In this document: piece by piece, positions 8,601 through 15,563 of the stretch | How the letters are laid out: the number at the start of each line of letters is the position of its first letter | Position numbering within the stretch: the first letter of the stretch is position 1 | IMG/VR virus record: IMGVR_UViG_3300042568_001401 | Span: 1-48,724 of that record | Direction: 5' to 3' (one strand) | Origin: a virus | DNA length: 48,724 nucleotides | The notes under the pieces: generated by a model | Told to the model about the DNA's origin: nothing | Database searches by the model: none | The model's input: the letters and a program-made list of their open reading frames with translations, nothing else | Made by a program: the position numbers and the translations under genes

Positions 8601-8777
8601 TCAACCCCATCTCAATACAAACATAGTAGCATACCGCTCATTACTGGTTATCAGTGTTGGACAACCGTTTACAATATCAATTAGCCATTGTTCATGCTGA
8701 TCAAAAGTTAACACACACCAATCAACTATTTCGATTACTGAGTTGGATTTATTGGATGAGATTATATATTTTTGCAT
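8601..8777 (-). CDS. Small paralogous protein with C-terminal ATMF(V)LR motif
   Basis: 58 aa, start ATG 8775-8777 and stop TGA 8601-8603. It ends ITSNERYATMFVLRWG, closely matching the end of the next gene (8790-9008), and the DNA of the two ends is visibly similar (for example CAAACATAGTAGC against CAAACATGGTAGC). No strong ribosome-binding site. It belongs to the small-protein family described in the findings; function unknown. Confidence 0.6.
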   Translation of the reverse strand: MQKYIISSNKSNSVIEIVDWCVLTFDQHEQWLIDIVNGCPTLITSNERYATMFVLRWG

Positions 8778-8789
8778 CTACTGCTAGCT

Positions 8790-9008
8790 CTATCTCAATG
8801 CAAACATGGTAGCGTATTGTTCATTATCAGTGCTTATGAACCATTCTTTGCGGCTACTTATTCCTTGCCAGTCTATCCACCATGATTGTTTATCAGCAAA
8901 ATTTTCACAACACCATTCAGAAACTTCACCCAGCTTGCCTTCCCAACTGTATGCATCAAATTTTACAATTTGGTGTTTGTGCCTTATATTAGGCACTTTA
9001 CTCGGCAT
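8790..9008 (-). CDS. Small paralogous protein with C-terminal ATMFALR motif
   Basis: 72 aa from ATG 9008, which overlaps the upstream stop by 11 nt; longer in-frame starts would run deep into the 168-aa gene. A Trp-rich middle (EWCCENFADKQSWWIDWQG) is followed by WFISTDNEQYATMFALR. It is a tandem paralogue of 8601-8777. Phage proteins with this ending are known to me only as uncharacterised. Confidence 0.6.
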   Translation of the reverse strand: MPSKVPNIRHKHQIVKFDAYSWEGKLGEVSEWCCENFADKQSWWIDWQGISSRKEWFISTDNEQYATMFALR

Positions 9009-9504
9009 CGTCTGATTCATCGTCTTCGTACTCCTCAATCTCCCAAATCTCATCATCTTCGGTCTCATCATACAAACGATAGTATTGTTCGTAAGGGTTC
9101 AAAATTCGCATGGCATAAGATGGTAAAGTTAGTGTCAGCAGCGTTATATCCGTATCCTTGTAGAATTCACTGATATAAAAGTTGTTGCCGCAAATGCCTT
9201 TAACCAGCAGGATCTTGCCCTGTTTGAGCTGATGATTTTCAACGGCTCGATTCACACTGTCTGCATACAAGGCGCCATACAAAACTCTGATGGGCGGTTT
9301 TTTATACTTGAGACGAGCAATGTCATTAGAGGTAGGTTTGGTAATTGTTGCACAATTATCTTGATCAATACGCAACACACATTTGCGAATTTTGATGCTG
9401 CCCTTGGTGTGATTGGAGTCAGGTGTTTCTTTTGTGCTCCAGGGCATTTCGCAAGAGACGTGGTTAACATAATAAGAACGCCCACGTGCCTTGATGGTCC
9501 ACAT
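8998..9504 (-). CDS. Conserved phage protein; upstream frame holds an amber codon
   Basis: 168 aa from ATG 9504, with a strongly acidic C-terminal tail (EDDEIWEIEEYEDDESDDAE). The start is problematic: no ribosome-binding site lies before 9504, whereas GGAGAA sits before an ATG at 9585 in the same frame. That frame reads MT, then TAG (9577-9579), then ITELLANDLIFHFNKKHLE and on into this protein without another stop. The natural product may therefore be 195 aa with codon 3 read through or mutated from CAG. Function unknown. Confidence 0.65.
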   Translation of the reverse strand: MWTIKARGRSYYVNHVSCEMPWSTKETPDSNHTKGSIKIRKCVLRIDQDNCATITKPTSNDIARLKYKKPPIRVLYGALYADSVNRAVENHQLKQGKILLVKGICGNNFYISEFYKDTDITLLTLTLPSYAMRILNPYEQYYRLYDETEDDEIWEIEEYEDDESDDAE

Positions 9505-9586
9505 TGGGATAGTTGGGTCTTCTAAATGTTTCTTGTTGAAATGAAAAATCAGGTCATTTGCAAGTAGTTCGGTAATCTACGTCATA

Positions 9587-9784
9587 TTATTCTCCTAGTA
9601 TATCAAAAATGTTAGCGTATTGATATTTATCAATTTTTAACCCTTCCCAAGACCATTCAAATACTGTTCGTTTATAACACCATTCTAACCACACACGCTT
9701 TTTAGAAATAGTAGTGACAGGGTACCATGCGAACCATTTATTCCATTCAGTTACACAGCCATGATAGCTTGATAAATCATACAT
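9587..9784 (-). CDS. Small Trp-rich protein directly downstream of a tRNA
   Basis: 65 aa, aromatic-rich (WNKWFAWYP, WLEWCYK, FEWSWEG) and ending YQYANIFDILGE, a looser match to the ATMFALR-type endings of its neighbours. The ATG lies 9 nt after the CCA of the minus-strand tRNA and has no Shine-Dalgarno, so the mRNA 5' end may be made by tRNA processing. Not otherwise recognised. Confidence 0.5.
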   Translation of the reverse strand: MYDLSSYHGCVTEWNKWFAWYPVTTISKKRVWLEWCYKRTVFEWSWEGLKIDKYQYANIFDILGE

Positions 9785-9793
9785 AAAAATAGT

Positions 9794-9867
9794 TGGTGCG
9801 CCCGGTGGGACTCGAACCCACGTCCCGGGGTTTTAGAGGCCCTGCTACACCCTACAGCTTCGGGCGC
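9794..9867 (-). tRNA. tRNA-like gene with irregular anticodon arm (Arg-UCU or CUA?)
   Basis: A 7-bp acceptor stem GCGCCCG/CGGGCGC, discriminator A, encoded CCA, a 5-bp T stem with loop TTCGAGT and a D arm GCTG/TAGC are all present. The anticodon arm is abnormal: only GGG/CCC pairs enclose the 9-nt loop CCTCTAAAA. The acceptor resembles tRNA-Arg(UCU), and UCU is in the loop without U33. Placing U33 at the T instead gives CUA, an amber-reading anticodon, but with mismatched stem ends. The identity is therefore open; a decayed tRNA is possible. Confidence 0.65.
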
Positions 9868-9877
9868 ACTTTAAATT

Positions 9878-10252
9878 TTATTGCCAATCCAGTGGCAAAA
9901 TCAAGTTGGGAGGCGGAGCATGAAACAAAGCTCGGATATAAGCCTCAGGATAATCAGCTAGCCCGCAACCCACTTTGGTCAGCAAAAACGTCAATTGAGG
10001 ATTTTGGTAACAAAACTCGTACAGCTTGATTACGGATGCTGCAAGTTCCTCCCAAGTGAGTTGATCCAACCTTCCGTTAAGTGTGGGGAAAGCATAACAC
10101 TGTCCGGTTAACCCCTTGCCTACTCCCAACTCAGCACCCCATTGGCGATGTGCCTGCAGGGCGGCGCCTGCACCATGCCGCCCTGCCGTATTGGAACCGA
10201 ACACAAAGATTTCGTTCGGTTCCAGCTGAGTGATTACTTCAGCTTGAGGCAT
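9878..10252 (-). CDS. Macro-like phage non-structural protein (A1S_2505-type)
   Basis: 124 aa. The opening EIFVFGSNTAGRHGAGAA and later KVGCGLADYP match the family often annotated as A1S_2505-type phage non-structural protein; the glycine-rich loop suggests an ADP-ribose/macro-type ligand site. A nucleotide-related role is inferred, none is proven. It follows rIIB by 2 nt in the same operon and precedes the odd tRNA. Confidence 0.75.
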   Translation of the reverse strand: MPQAEVITQLEPNEIFVFGSNTAGRHGAGAALQAHRQWGAELGVGKGLTGQCYAFPTLNGRLDQLTWEELAASVIKLYEFCYQNPQLTFLLTKVGCGLADYPEAYIRALFHAPPPNLILPLDWQ

Positions 10253-10254
10253 TG

Positions 10255-11016
10255 TTAGTTGCCCTGACCTTCCGCTTCGGTGTTGGCATTTTCCTGCACT
10301 GCCGCAGTGAACGCTTCAGCCGGATCCACGCCCAGCTCGCCAATCACTTCGTACCGGCAGCAGCGGCCCTTGGTGTCGCCGTAGTCAGCGGGAATCGAAA
10401 CCACATCGCGAGGATTGATCTTGAGGATCATCACCCGTTCGCCACTAAAGTGATTCAGATAATCCTGACTGCAGAAGTGCAAGCCAGTGCTGCAGGTGCG
10501 ATCCTTGTCGTCATCCACCTGGTTGCGTTCCATCTCCACCGTCTTGCCCACGCTGTTGTCGAAAGTACCGCTGTACACATCCTTGTAGTCTTCGCGAACT
10601 TTCTTGTAAGCCAAGAAGTGTCCGTCGGAAGTAATAGGCAGCTGGCCCTTTTCCAGGAAACCGTACAGCTCAGTCACAGCTCGCTTGCTGGGGTTCTGCA
10701 TAAGGTTCTCCATGAAGTTAATCATGGGCTCAATGGGGAAGCCTTCCTGGAACATCTTGATCAGGCGCAGAGCCAAAACATTGTGGAACTCCTGATCCTT
10801 CCAGAACATCTTGTCGCCCTGGATGCTGATATTGCCAGCACCGTAGTTGAGCACGATCTTCTTGGGTTCAACCAGGTCCTGAACCTGCTGCCAGTCGTTG
10901 GCCTTGATGGCCTCTACAATCTTATCGTAGGCAATATGCGCCCGATTGATCGTGTGTGAATTAGTCCCAATCACAATCACAATGTTGGAACCCTGAATCA
11001 AATATGGAAAAGACAT
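10255..11016 (-). CDS. rIIB: rIIB-like protein
   Basis: 253 aa. The conserved core GFLEKGQLPITSDGHFLAYK, then SGTFDNSVG and CSTGLHFCSQDYL, is diagnostic of T4 RIIB homologues. In T4, rIIA and rIIB act in exclusion and lysis-related membrane physiology; the mechanism is unresolved. The C-terminus is Glu/Ala-rich. GAGGAG precedes the start and rIIA lies directly upstream, as in T4. Confidence 0.92.
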   Translation of the reverse strand: MSFPYLIQGSNIVIVIGTNSHTINRAHIAYDKIVEAIKANDWQQVQDLVEPKKIVLNYGAGNISIQGDKMFWKDQEFHNVLALRLIKMFQEGFPIEPMINFMENLMQNPSKRAVTELYGFLEKGQLPITSDGHFLAYKKVREDYKDVYSGTFDNSVGKTVEMERNQVDDDKDRTCSTGLHFCSQDYLNHFSGERVMILKINPRDVVSIPADYGDTKGRCCRYEVIGELGVDPAEAFTAAVQENANTEAEGQGN

Positions 11017-11037
11017 AAAATCTCCTCTTGTGTGTAT

Positions 11038-13185
11038 TTACTTCTGGTCGATGAGGTTAATATATTCCACCACTGCTTCGAAGTCCATACGGAAATCGTA
11101 ATGAACGTAACGCAATAGAGGATAACGTTTGAGCACTTGTGCAGCTTCTTTCTTTATCAACTTTATCTGCTCTGTCACGGGCGACTTAATTCCAAAAATT
11201 TGGAACAAATCGTTTAAGCTGTTGCCATCAACCACGCCTTGATCTTTAAAGTTCAGCTTCTCACTTAATTGACGATAAGCACTGTTGGGGCTCAACTGAT
11301 CTGCTACACGTTTATTGTAGCAAAGTTTTTCGTAGCAGTCAATGGATTGTCTAAACAAATTCCCAACCTTCTTGGTGTCGAACGTTGTGAGAGACTCAAC
11401 CATAAACTGTTCAAGATTGATCCAATTGGGCATAGCCTGAACCTTGCTGAGATCAGCCTTCCGAACACCGTAGATATTCAGTGTGTTAAACAACCCAGAT
11501 TTCTGTATTTTGTCGTAGAGCATCTTGATGTCAGAGATTTTGAAATCGCTGATCACTTCATAGTTGCTCAAGGGCATATAATAAAACTTGGCGTCGGTGT
11601 CAAAACTTGCCAAGTCACTAGTTGCCTGCCAAACCAGTTCCCTTCGAGCAGAATAGCTGCCGTGGTTGCGTGGTTGCAGCATCAAAATAGTCACATTGGA
11701 TGCTCTGGCTTTGCGCTCTTCTTGATCCAACGAACTGACTTTCTGGATCTGTTTGGCCTGTGGATTGTAGATTGCATCATAGAACGCTTGAACGTTCATG
11801 GGTTTCTTACGATCCAACGGATCCAGGACGAAGAACGTATTGCGGATATTGTTTTTTCGAGCATGATACTGAGTGCGCTGTAAGGCTCCAACTTTGGTAT
11901 CATTTTCCACAAACATATGTCCAGGGTCGATCTCGATGTTCCAACGTTTTATGTTTTGATTTGTATTATAATCATACTCATTGCTGGCTTTCAGCCTGTT
12001 TAGAGTGCTATAGTATCCAGCTGACCGAAACGACGACAAATTGATGTTCCATTCAACCAACTGGGTTTCACTGAGCTTTATGATCTTGGAAACGAGTCCA
12101 CGTGTCCAAGAATAAGCAGGATGAGGATTTCTTGTCAGATATTCTACTATCACTGAACGCCATAGTTTGTGTCGACTCTTTTCCTGTAGTAGTTCGAATC
12201 GTTCCCAAACATTATCCACACACCCAACACTCTGAACCAGTCGATCAAACAGTGCTGAGTTTAGCTGTTCCAGTCGTTGGCGAATATTTTTGATAGTATT
12301 CGCGTCGTAACTGAGGCCCTCACGGCTGGCTTGAAAATCCAGTTCCCCGATGTTAAATTCAAGTACCAGATTGCAGTTCAATAACTCGGACAGATGCTTC
12401 AAATTTTCTTGTGCATTGGGGATCTGAATCGGATAGGCAATGTTTCCCATGACCGCATAACAAGCGCCTTGACCGACGCCGTGATACACTGAAGCTTCAA
12501 AAAGGTGAACACCTGGAATCAAATTTTGTTCAACGTATTTTACTTTGTAATCCGTCACATACTGGGCAAAATGATCGTTGCCGTAAACCTTTGGTATCAG
12601 CTGAAACCAACTGTATACATTTACTGCTTCGTCGCGGAACTTGGAAAAGTCTTGACCATTTACGCTGAACTTGATTTCCACGCCATTGGGTTCATCAGTC
12701 TGCATGCTGCTCATCAGCGCGATGCTGGGTACTCCCTGCTCGTTAATAAAAGCAGTGTATACACCACAAACACCATCCTTTACCGCAGTCACTGTGAAGT
12801 TGTCAGTGTAGCTAAACGGACTCTTGCTGCCCAACCCCAGTGCGCCGATAAATTCGTTGCTGGTGGTCTTGGTACTTTCGAAGTAGGTGGTGTAGATATT
12901 GGTCACTTGATCGTGATTCAAACCCACGCCATAATCCCGGATACTAAACCAGGGCTCAAACCCGTTGGGCAGGTGAACATCAAAAGGAAGGTCGGGGCAA
13001 CCAGCAGCCACGTGACTGTCAACTGCATTGCAGCTGAGTTCGCGGATGATAGCTCGAATCTTGTTCGCATACAGGCCACTGCTTAAAATTTGGAAACTTT
13101 TTGCCGTCGCTTTGATAGCAAAATTGTTCACTTGAGCGACGTTGCTGAGTACTGCATTATTTTCAGGTGTGTTGTTGATAATCAT
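11038..13185 (-). CDS. rIIA: rIIA-like protein with GHKL ATPase fold
   Basis: 715 aa, close to T4 RIIA in length. An N-terminal GHKL/HATPase module is visible: N-box RELSCNAVDSH (about 48-58), G1 box IRDYGVGLN (near 101-109) and the glycine-rich GALGLGSKSPF lid (near 132). The rest has no recognised domain. It sits immediately upstream of rIIB. Confidence 0.9.
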   Translation of the reverse strand: MIINNTPENNAVLSNVAQVNNFAIKATAKSFQILSSGLYANKIRAIIRELSCNAVDSHVAAGCPDLPFDVHLPNGFEPWFSIRDYGVGLNHDQVTNIYTTYFESTKTTSNEFIGALGLGSKSPFSYTDNFTVTAVKDGVCGVYTAFINEQGVPSIALMSSMQTDEPNGVEIKFSVNGQDFSKFRDEAVNVYSWFQLIPKVYGNDHFAQYVTDYKVKYVEQNLIPGVHLFEASVYHGVGQGACYAVMGNIAYPIQIPNAQENLKHLSELLNCNLVLEFNIGELDFQASREGLSYDANTIKNIRQRLEQLNSALFDRLVQSVGCVDNVWERFELLQEKSRHKLWRSVIVEYLTRNPHPAYSWTRGLVSKIIKLSETQLVEWNINLSSFRSAGYYSTLNRLKASNEYDYNTNQNIKRWNIEIDPGHMFVENDTKVGALQRTQYHARKNNIRNTFFVLDPLDRKKPMNVQAFYDAIYNPQAKQIQKVSSLDQEERKARASNVTILMLQPRNHGSYSARRELVWQATSDLASFDTDAKFYYMPLSNYEVISDFKISDIKMLYDKIQKSGLFNTLNIYGVRKADLSKVQAMPNWINLEQFMVESLTTFDTKKVGNLFRQSIDCYEKLCYNKRVADQLSPNSAYRQLSEKLNFKDQGVVDGNSLNDLFQIFGIKSPVTEQIKLIKKEAAQVLKRYPLLRYVHYDFRMDFEAVVEYINLIDQK

Positions 13186-13191
13186 GTGTTT

Positions 13192-13419
13192 TTAACCAAC
13201 CAAGGACAATTTCTTTTCAATCATCTTCTTTTCCAGTGCAGCAAAAATTGCTGGGAGAAACTTATCAGGAATTGAAATTCGATTACAAATTTTTCCATCG
13301 CTGTCGACGCAGCGAATATCTGTCATACCCAAAGCGTCTGCATCATCGCAAACTTCAAAACGGTCACCGGAATCGTCGTCCCAAATTTTATAACAAACTT
13401 CCGTCGTAATTCGCGCCAT
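13192..13419 (-). CDS. Small acidic hypothetical protein
   Basis: 75 aa, Asp-rich in the middle (DDDSGDRFEVCDDADALGM) with a Lys-rich helical end. Not recognised. It is the first gene after the promoter at 13460-13488 and is followed by rIIA after 6 nt; AAGGAAAA precedes the ATG. Confidence 0.6.
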   Translation of the reverse strand: MARITTEVCYKIWDDDSGDRFEVCDDADALGMTDIRCVDSDGKICNRISIPDKFLPAIFAALEKKMIEKKLSLVG

Positions 13420-13459
13420 TTGTTTTCCTTGTGTAGTGTGTGTTTTCTGCTACTCTTTT

Positions 13460-13488
13460 AGTATAGCAAATTGGGCAAGCAAATGCAA
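13460..13488 (-). promoter_or_regulatory. sigma70-like early promoter
   Basis: TTGCAT (13483-13488), 17 nt, TATACT (13460-13465), with TTGC before the -10 and AAAAGAGTAGC after it, shared with the promoters at 13757 and 46593. It is placed to drive the 75-aa gene and rIIA/rIIB. Confidence 0.7.
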
Positions 13489-13500
13489 CCAAATTGTTTA

Positions 13501-13716
13501 CTATTTGGAGATGACGTACCAGGTCAACTGTTCAGGCAGAATCTTCACCAGCTGAACAGGGTATTGCATTTTAGATCCAGGATAGCTGTTAATTTTAACT
13601 CGAATTTGCTTGGGAGTAAATTTTTCAATTACCCCAACATCGTACGAACGATATCCGTCCTGAATTAAGATAACATGATCGCCAATGGCCAGCTCTTGAT
13701 TTAAGAAATCTTTCAT
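13501..13716 (-). CDS. Small beta-rich (SH3-like) hypothetical protein
   Basis: 71 aa. ELAIGDHVILIQDG, then VGVIEKFTPKQIRVKI and QLVKI has the alternating pattern of a small SH3/KOW-like barrel. Function unknown. It is a monocistronic gene with its own promoter upstream (13757-13785); CAGGAGA precedes the start. It ends TAG followed by TAA. Confidence 0.6.
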   Translation of the reverse strand: MKDFLNQELAIGDHVILIQDGYRSYDVGVIEKFTPKQIRVKINSYPGSKMQYPVQLVKILPEQLTWYVISK

Positions 13717-13756
13717 CGAAACTGTCTCCTGTGTGCTGTGTTACTGCTACTCTTTT

Positions 13757-13785
13757 AGTATAACAGTTTGGGCAATCTGGGTCAA
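13757..13785 (-). promoter_or_regulatory. sigma70-like early promoter
   Basis: TTGACC (13780-13785), 17 nt, TATACT (13757-13762). It drives the 71-aa gene, leaving a leader with a ribosome-binding site. Confidence 0.75.
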
Positions 13786-13822
13786 CCAAATGCAAATTTA
13801 ATTGCCTTTGGTTTTCAACAGT

Positions 13823-14020
13823 TTATACAGAAACGTCGAATACAGTTTCTTGTATTTCGTAACTGTACCCATTGAGGCCGTCCAGTTTACGACGTTCCTG
13901 TTCGCACTGAACGTAGAATTCAGCTTTTTCGCGATAAGCAAACACTTTGTCAAGGTTTTTGTACTCTTTATTTTCATAAAGAGGAGAGTAGATTTCAAAT
14001 ACAACCCAAACTGGTGTCAT
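13823..14020 (-). CDS. Small hypothetical protein
   Basis: 65 aa. MTPVWVVFEIYSPLYENK and KVFAYREKAEFYVQCEQER suggest a small alpha/beta fold like other phage accessory proteins. AAAGGA precedes the start. I preferred this frame over an overlapping one at 13798-14004 because it has a ribosome-binding site and a balanced composition. Confidence 0.6.
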   Translation of the reverse strand: MTPVWVVFEIYSPLYENKEYKNLDKVFAYREKAEFYVQCEQERRKLDGLNGYSYEIQETVFDVSV

Positions 14021-14043
14021 ATTGATCCTTTGTTTTCAACAAC

Positions 14044-14562
14044 TTACACAGGGCGGCTGATCTGGTCCAAAATGGCCCACAGATTGCCCAGTGCAGGGTA
14101 CTGGTTGATATGATTTGCGTTGTAAAGAGCATTTCGGAACTTGGGGTACTCAGCACAGTACTTAGAGTACATGCTGCTACCCTGTTTCTGGCTGTAGCGA
14201 GTGTTGGCAATGCGGTCCGCAACCTTAACAATCACAGCCAACGGATTGGCTGCAATTTTGGGGTAGGTGCGTTCAGCACGTTCCCGGCGGTTCTTGCCCA
14301 GTTCGTTGGTAACGTCGTACACCACATCAGCTGTGGCTTCGCCCACTTGGTTCTTCAGGTCGTTGTAGGTGATAGAGGTGTCTTCCAGCAAATCGTGGCA
14401 AAGAGCAGCCTTCATAATCACGTCGTTGTCGCCAAACAGCGGCAGCAACACGTTGTACACATCCATCAAGTGTACTGAGTAGGGCTGGTTGTCGTAAAAC
14501 AAATTGCGTTGAGCGTGCAAATTGCTGGCGTAGTCTGCGGTGTTTTGATGTTGTTGTTTCAT
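14044..14562 (-). CDS. HD-domain ppGpp hydrolase-like protein (SpoT/MESH1 type)
   Basis: 172 aa. YSVHLMDVYN ... ALCHDLLEDTSITYNDL ... VKVADRIANTRY is the HD-hydrolase core of RelA/SpoT and MESH1 proteins, with HD in CHDLLEDT and the distal Asp in VADR. There is no synthetase, TGS or ACT domain. Inferred role: degrading (p)ppGpp and so preventing the host stringent response, together with MazG nearby. The -10 of its promoter is 9 nt before the ATG, so the leader should be only a few nt. Confidence 0.8.
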   Translation of the reverse strand: MKQQHQNTADYASNLHAQRNLFYDNQPYSVHLMDVYNVLLPLFGDNDVIMKAALCHDLLEDTSITYNDLKNQVGEATADVVYDVTNELGKNRRERAERTYPKIAANPLAVIVKVADRIANTRYSQKQGSSMYSKYCAEYPKFRNALYNANHINQYPALGNLWAILDQISRPV

Positions 14563-14571
14563 TGTTCTTTT

Positions 14572-14600
14572 AGTATAGCAAGTTGAGCGGGGTTAGTCAA
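14572..14600 (-). promoter_or_regulatory. sigma70-like early promoter, near-leaderless
   Basis: TTGACT (14595-14600), 17 nt, TATACT (14572-14577), preceded by TTGC. Only AAAAGAACA separates the -10 from the ATG of the HD-domain gene. Confidence 0.75.
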
Positions 14601-14615
14601 CCAAACTGCAAAGTT

Positions 14616-14840
14616 TTAGGGCAGATATTTTTTGAAGACCTTGTAAGCAAGTTCCTCTACACGATCACGACGCCGCCAGTAAGCAGTCACAAAATCAGGA
14701 GAAGGCACTGCACGAAGTCTACGTTTCCACATAGCAACACTATAACAGCTATATTGTTCGGCCGCTGCTTTGGCGGTATGGTACCACCGGCCATTGATCT
14801 TAACCGACGGGCGATTTTGAATGGTGATTTTGTTTTTCAT
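14616..14840 (-). CDS. Small basic hypothetical protein
   Basis: 74 aa from ATG 14840, Arg/Lys-rich (MWKRRLRAVPSPD, YWRRRDRVEE). It resembles small phage proteins with a HTAKAAAEQY motif that may form a helix-turn-helix-like unit, but this is not certain. It starts 5 nt after the stop of the 70-aa gene; a longer reading to 15032 would overlap that gene entirely. Confidence 0.55.
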   Translation of the reverse strand: MKNKITIQNRPSVKINGRWYHTAKAAAEQYSCYSVAMWKRRLRAVPSPDFVTAYWRRRDRVEELAYKVFKKYLP

Positions 14841-14844
14841 TTTC

Positions 14845-15057
14845 TTACCATTCTTTGCGATCAGTACACTCGGTGTAGCCAGCCATGTACTCAGCCACTT
14901 CTTCTGCCGAAGTGACCAGCACTTCTTCTCCGCAGTAGGTGCCCTCAGGCCACCAATGTGGTTTGGGTTCACGCCCATAGTAAGCGTCAGCGGCACCGCG
15001 GTCATAAAAGCCACCGTGCCTGTTACGGTCAAATTGAGGAAGCGTTGTGTTTTCCAT
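14845..15057 (-). CDS. Small conserved phage protein (RGAADAYYGR family)
   Basis: 70 aa. RGAADAYYGREPKPHWWPEGTY and EEVAEYMAGYTE recall a small family common in tailed phages (general form RG.ADSYYGR...P..YP.GTY). Function unknown. It has a perfectly placed early promoter whose -10 lies 9 nt before the ATG, implying an almost leaderless mRNA. Confidence 0.7.
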   Translation of the reverse strand: MENTTLPQFDRNRHGGFYDRGAADAYYGREPKPHWWPEGTYCGEEVLVTSAEEVAEYMAGYTECTDRKEW

Positions 15058-15066
15058 TACTCTTTT

Positions 15067-15095
15067 ATGATAGCAAACAGGCTAAAAATTGTCAA
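15067..15095 (-). promoter_or_regulatory. sigma70-like early promoter, near-leaderless
   Basis: TTGACA (15090-15095), 17 nt, TATCAT (15067-15072), preceded by TTGC and followed by AAAAGAGTA then ATG. Confidence 0.75.
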
Positions 15096-15112
15096 CCAAA
15101 TTTAAAAATCAC

Positions 15113-15137
15113 AAAGGCCGACTAAAAGTCGGCCTTT
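15113..15137 (-). terminator. Rho-independent terminator
   Basis: An 11-bp perfect stem AAAGGCCGACT/AGTCGGCCTTT with a 3-nt loop. On the minus strand it is followed by TGTGATTTTT. It lies downstream of the 81-aa gene and just upstream of the next promoter, so it insulates the two units. A second, weaker hairpin (ATGGTTTGG/CCAAACCAT, about 15160-15202) lies between it and the gene. Nothing else is seen in 15096-15222. Confidence 0.7.
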
Positions 15138-15222
15138 GGGTGGTTATTCAGTTGTATCCAGTATGGTTTGGTTATAGGAAACCAGTCCGCAAACCAAACC
15201 ATCCTGGGGTTAAGGTTGGAGG

Positions 15223-15468
15223 TTAGACCAGCTCGGCGCTGAGCACACGCTCCCAGCGAACGCTGCGCCATTCGGACTTCTGGGTGTCCCAAACAGCCTG
15301 CATCTGATCATTGCTGCGAGCAGCCTTGGTGGCTTCCGTAGCCGGCATCTTGTCAGCCCGGAGGGTGGCGTGAATGTCACGAATCGTGCCATCAGCCTTC
15401 TGATACCGCAGGCAAACCACGCCTTCCGTGAGCCGCGTCTGAACCATCTGCTTTTGAGTGTTTGTCAT
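15223..15468 (-). CDS. WYL_2/DUF2693-like Sm/SH3-fold phage protein
   Basis: 81 aa. CLRYQKADGTIRDIHATL and the ending MQAVWDTQKSEWRSVRWERV match the small WYL_2 (DUF2693) family of T4-like phages, predicted to form an SH3/Sm-like barrel. A divergent paralogue is encoded at 28440-28700. It is monocistronic, with a promoter upstream and a terminator downstream. Confidence 0.75.
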   Translation of the reverse strand: MTNTQKQMVQTRLTEGVVCLRYQKADGTIRDIHATLRADKMPATEATKAARSNDQMQAVWDTQKSEWRSVRWERVLSAELV

Positions 15469-15505
15469 GTGTTTTTTCCTTAAAGGACGTTTTAACTACT
15501 CTACA

Positions 15506-15534
15506 AGTCTAGCAACTGCCCTGGCTGCCGTCAA
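15506..15534 (-). promoter_or_regulatory. sigma70-like early promoter
   Basis: TTGACG (15529-15534), 17 nt, TAGACT (15506-15511), preceded by TTGC. It precedes the 81-aa WYL_2-like gene. Confidence 0.7.
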
Positions 15535-15563
15535 CAAAATTTCTAAAAATTTTTGAATTTTGG

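Noticed and set aside
10252-10959. 235-aa plus-strand frame opposite rIIB
   Set aside because: rIIB is unmistakable on the minus strand; the antisense frame is a by-product of its codon usage.
13798-14004. 68-aa minus-strand frame overlapping the 65-aa gene
   Set aside because: No ribosome-binding site and an unlikely composition; the 13823-14020 frame has both in order.
14616-15032. 138-aa version of the 74-aa gene
   Set aside because: The extension lies entirely over the 70-aa RGAADAYYGR gene; the internal ATG at 14840 fits better.
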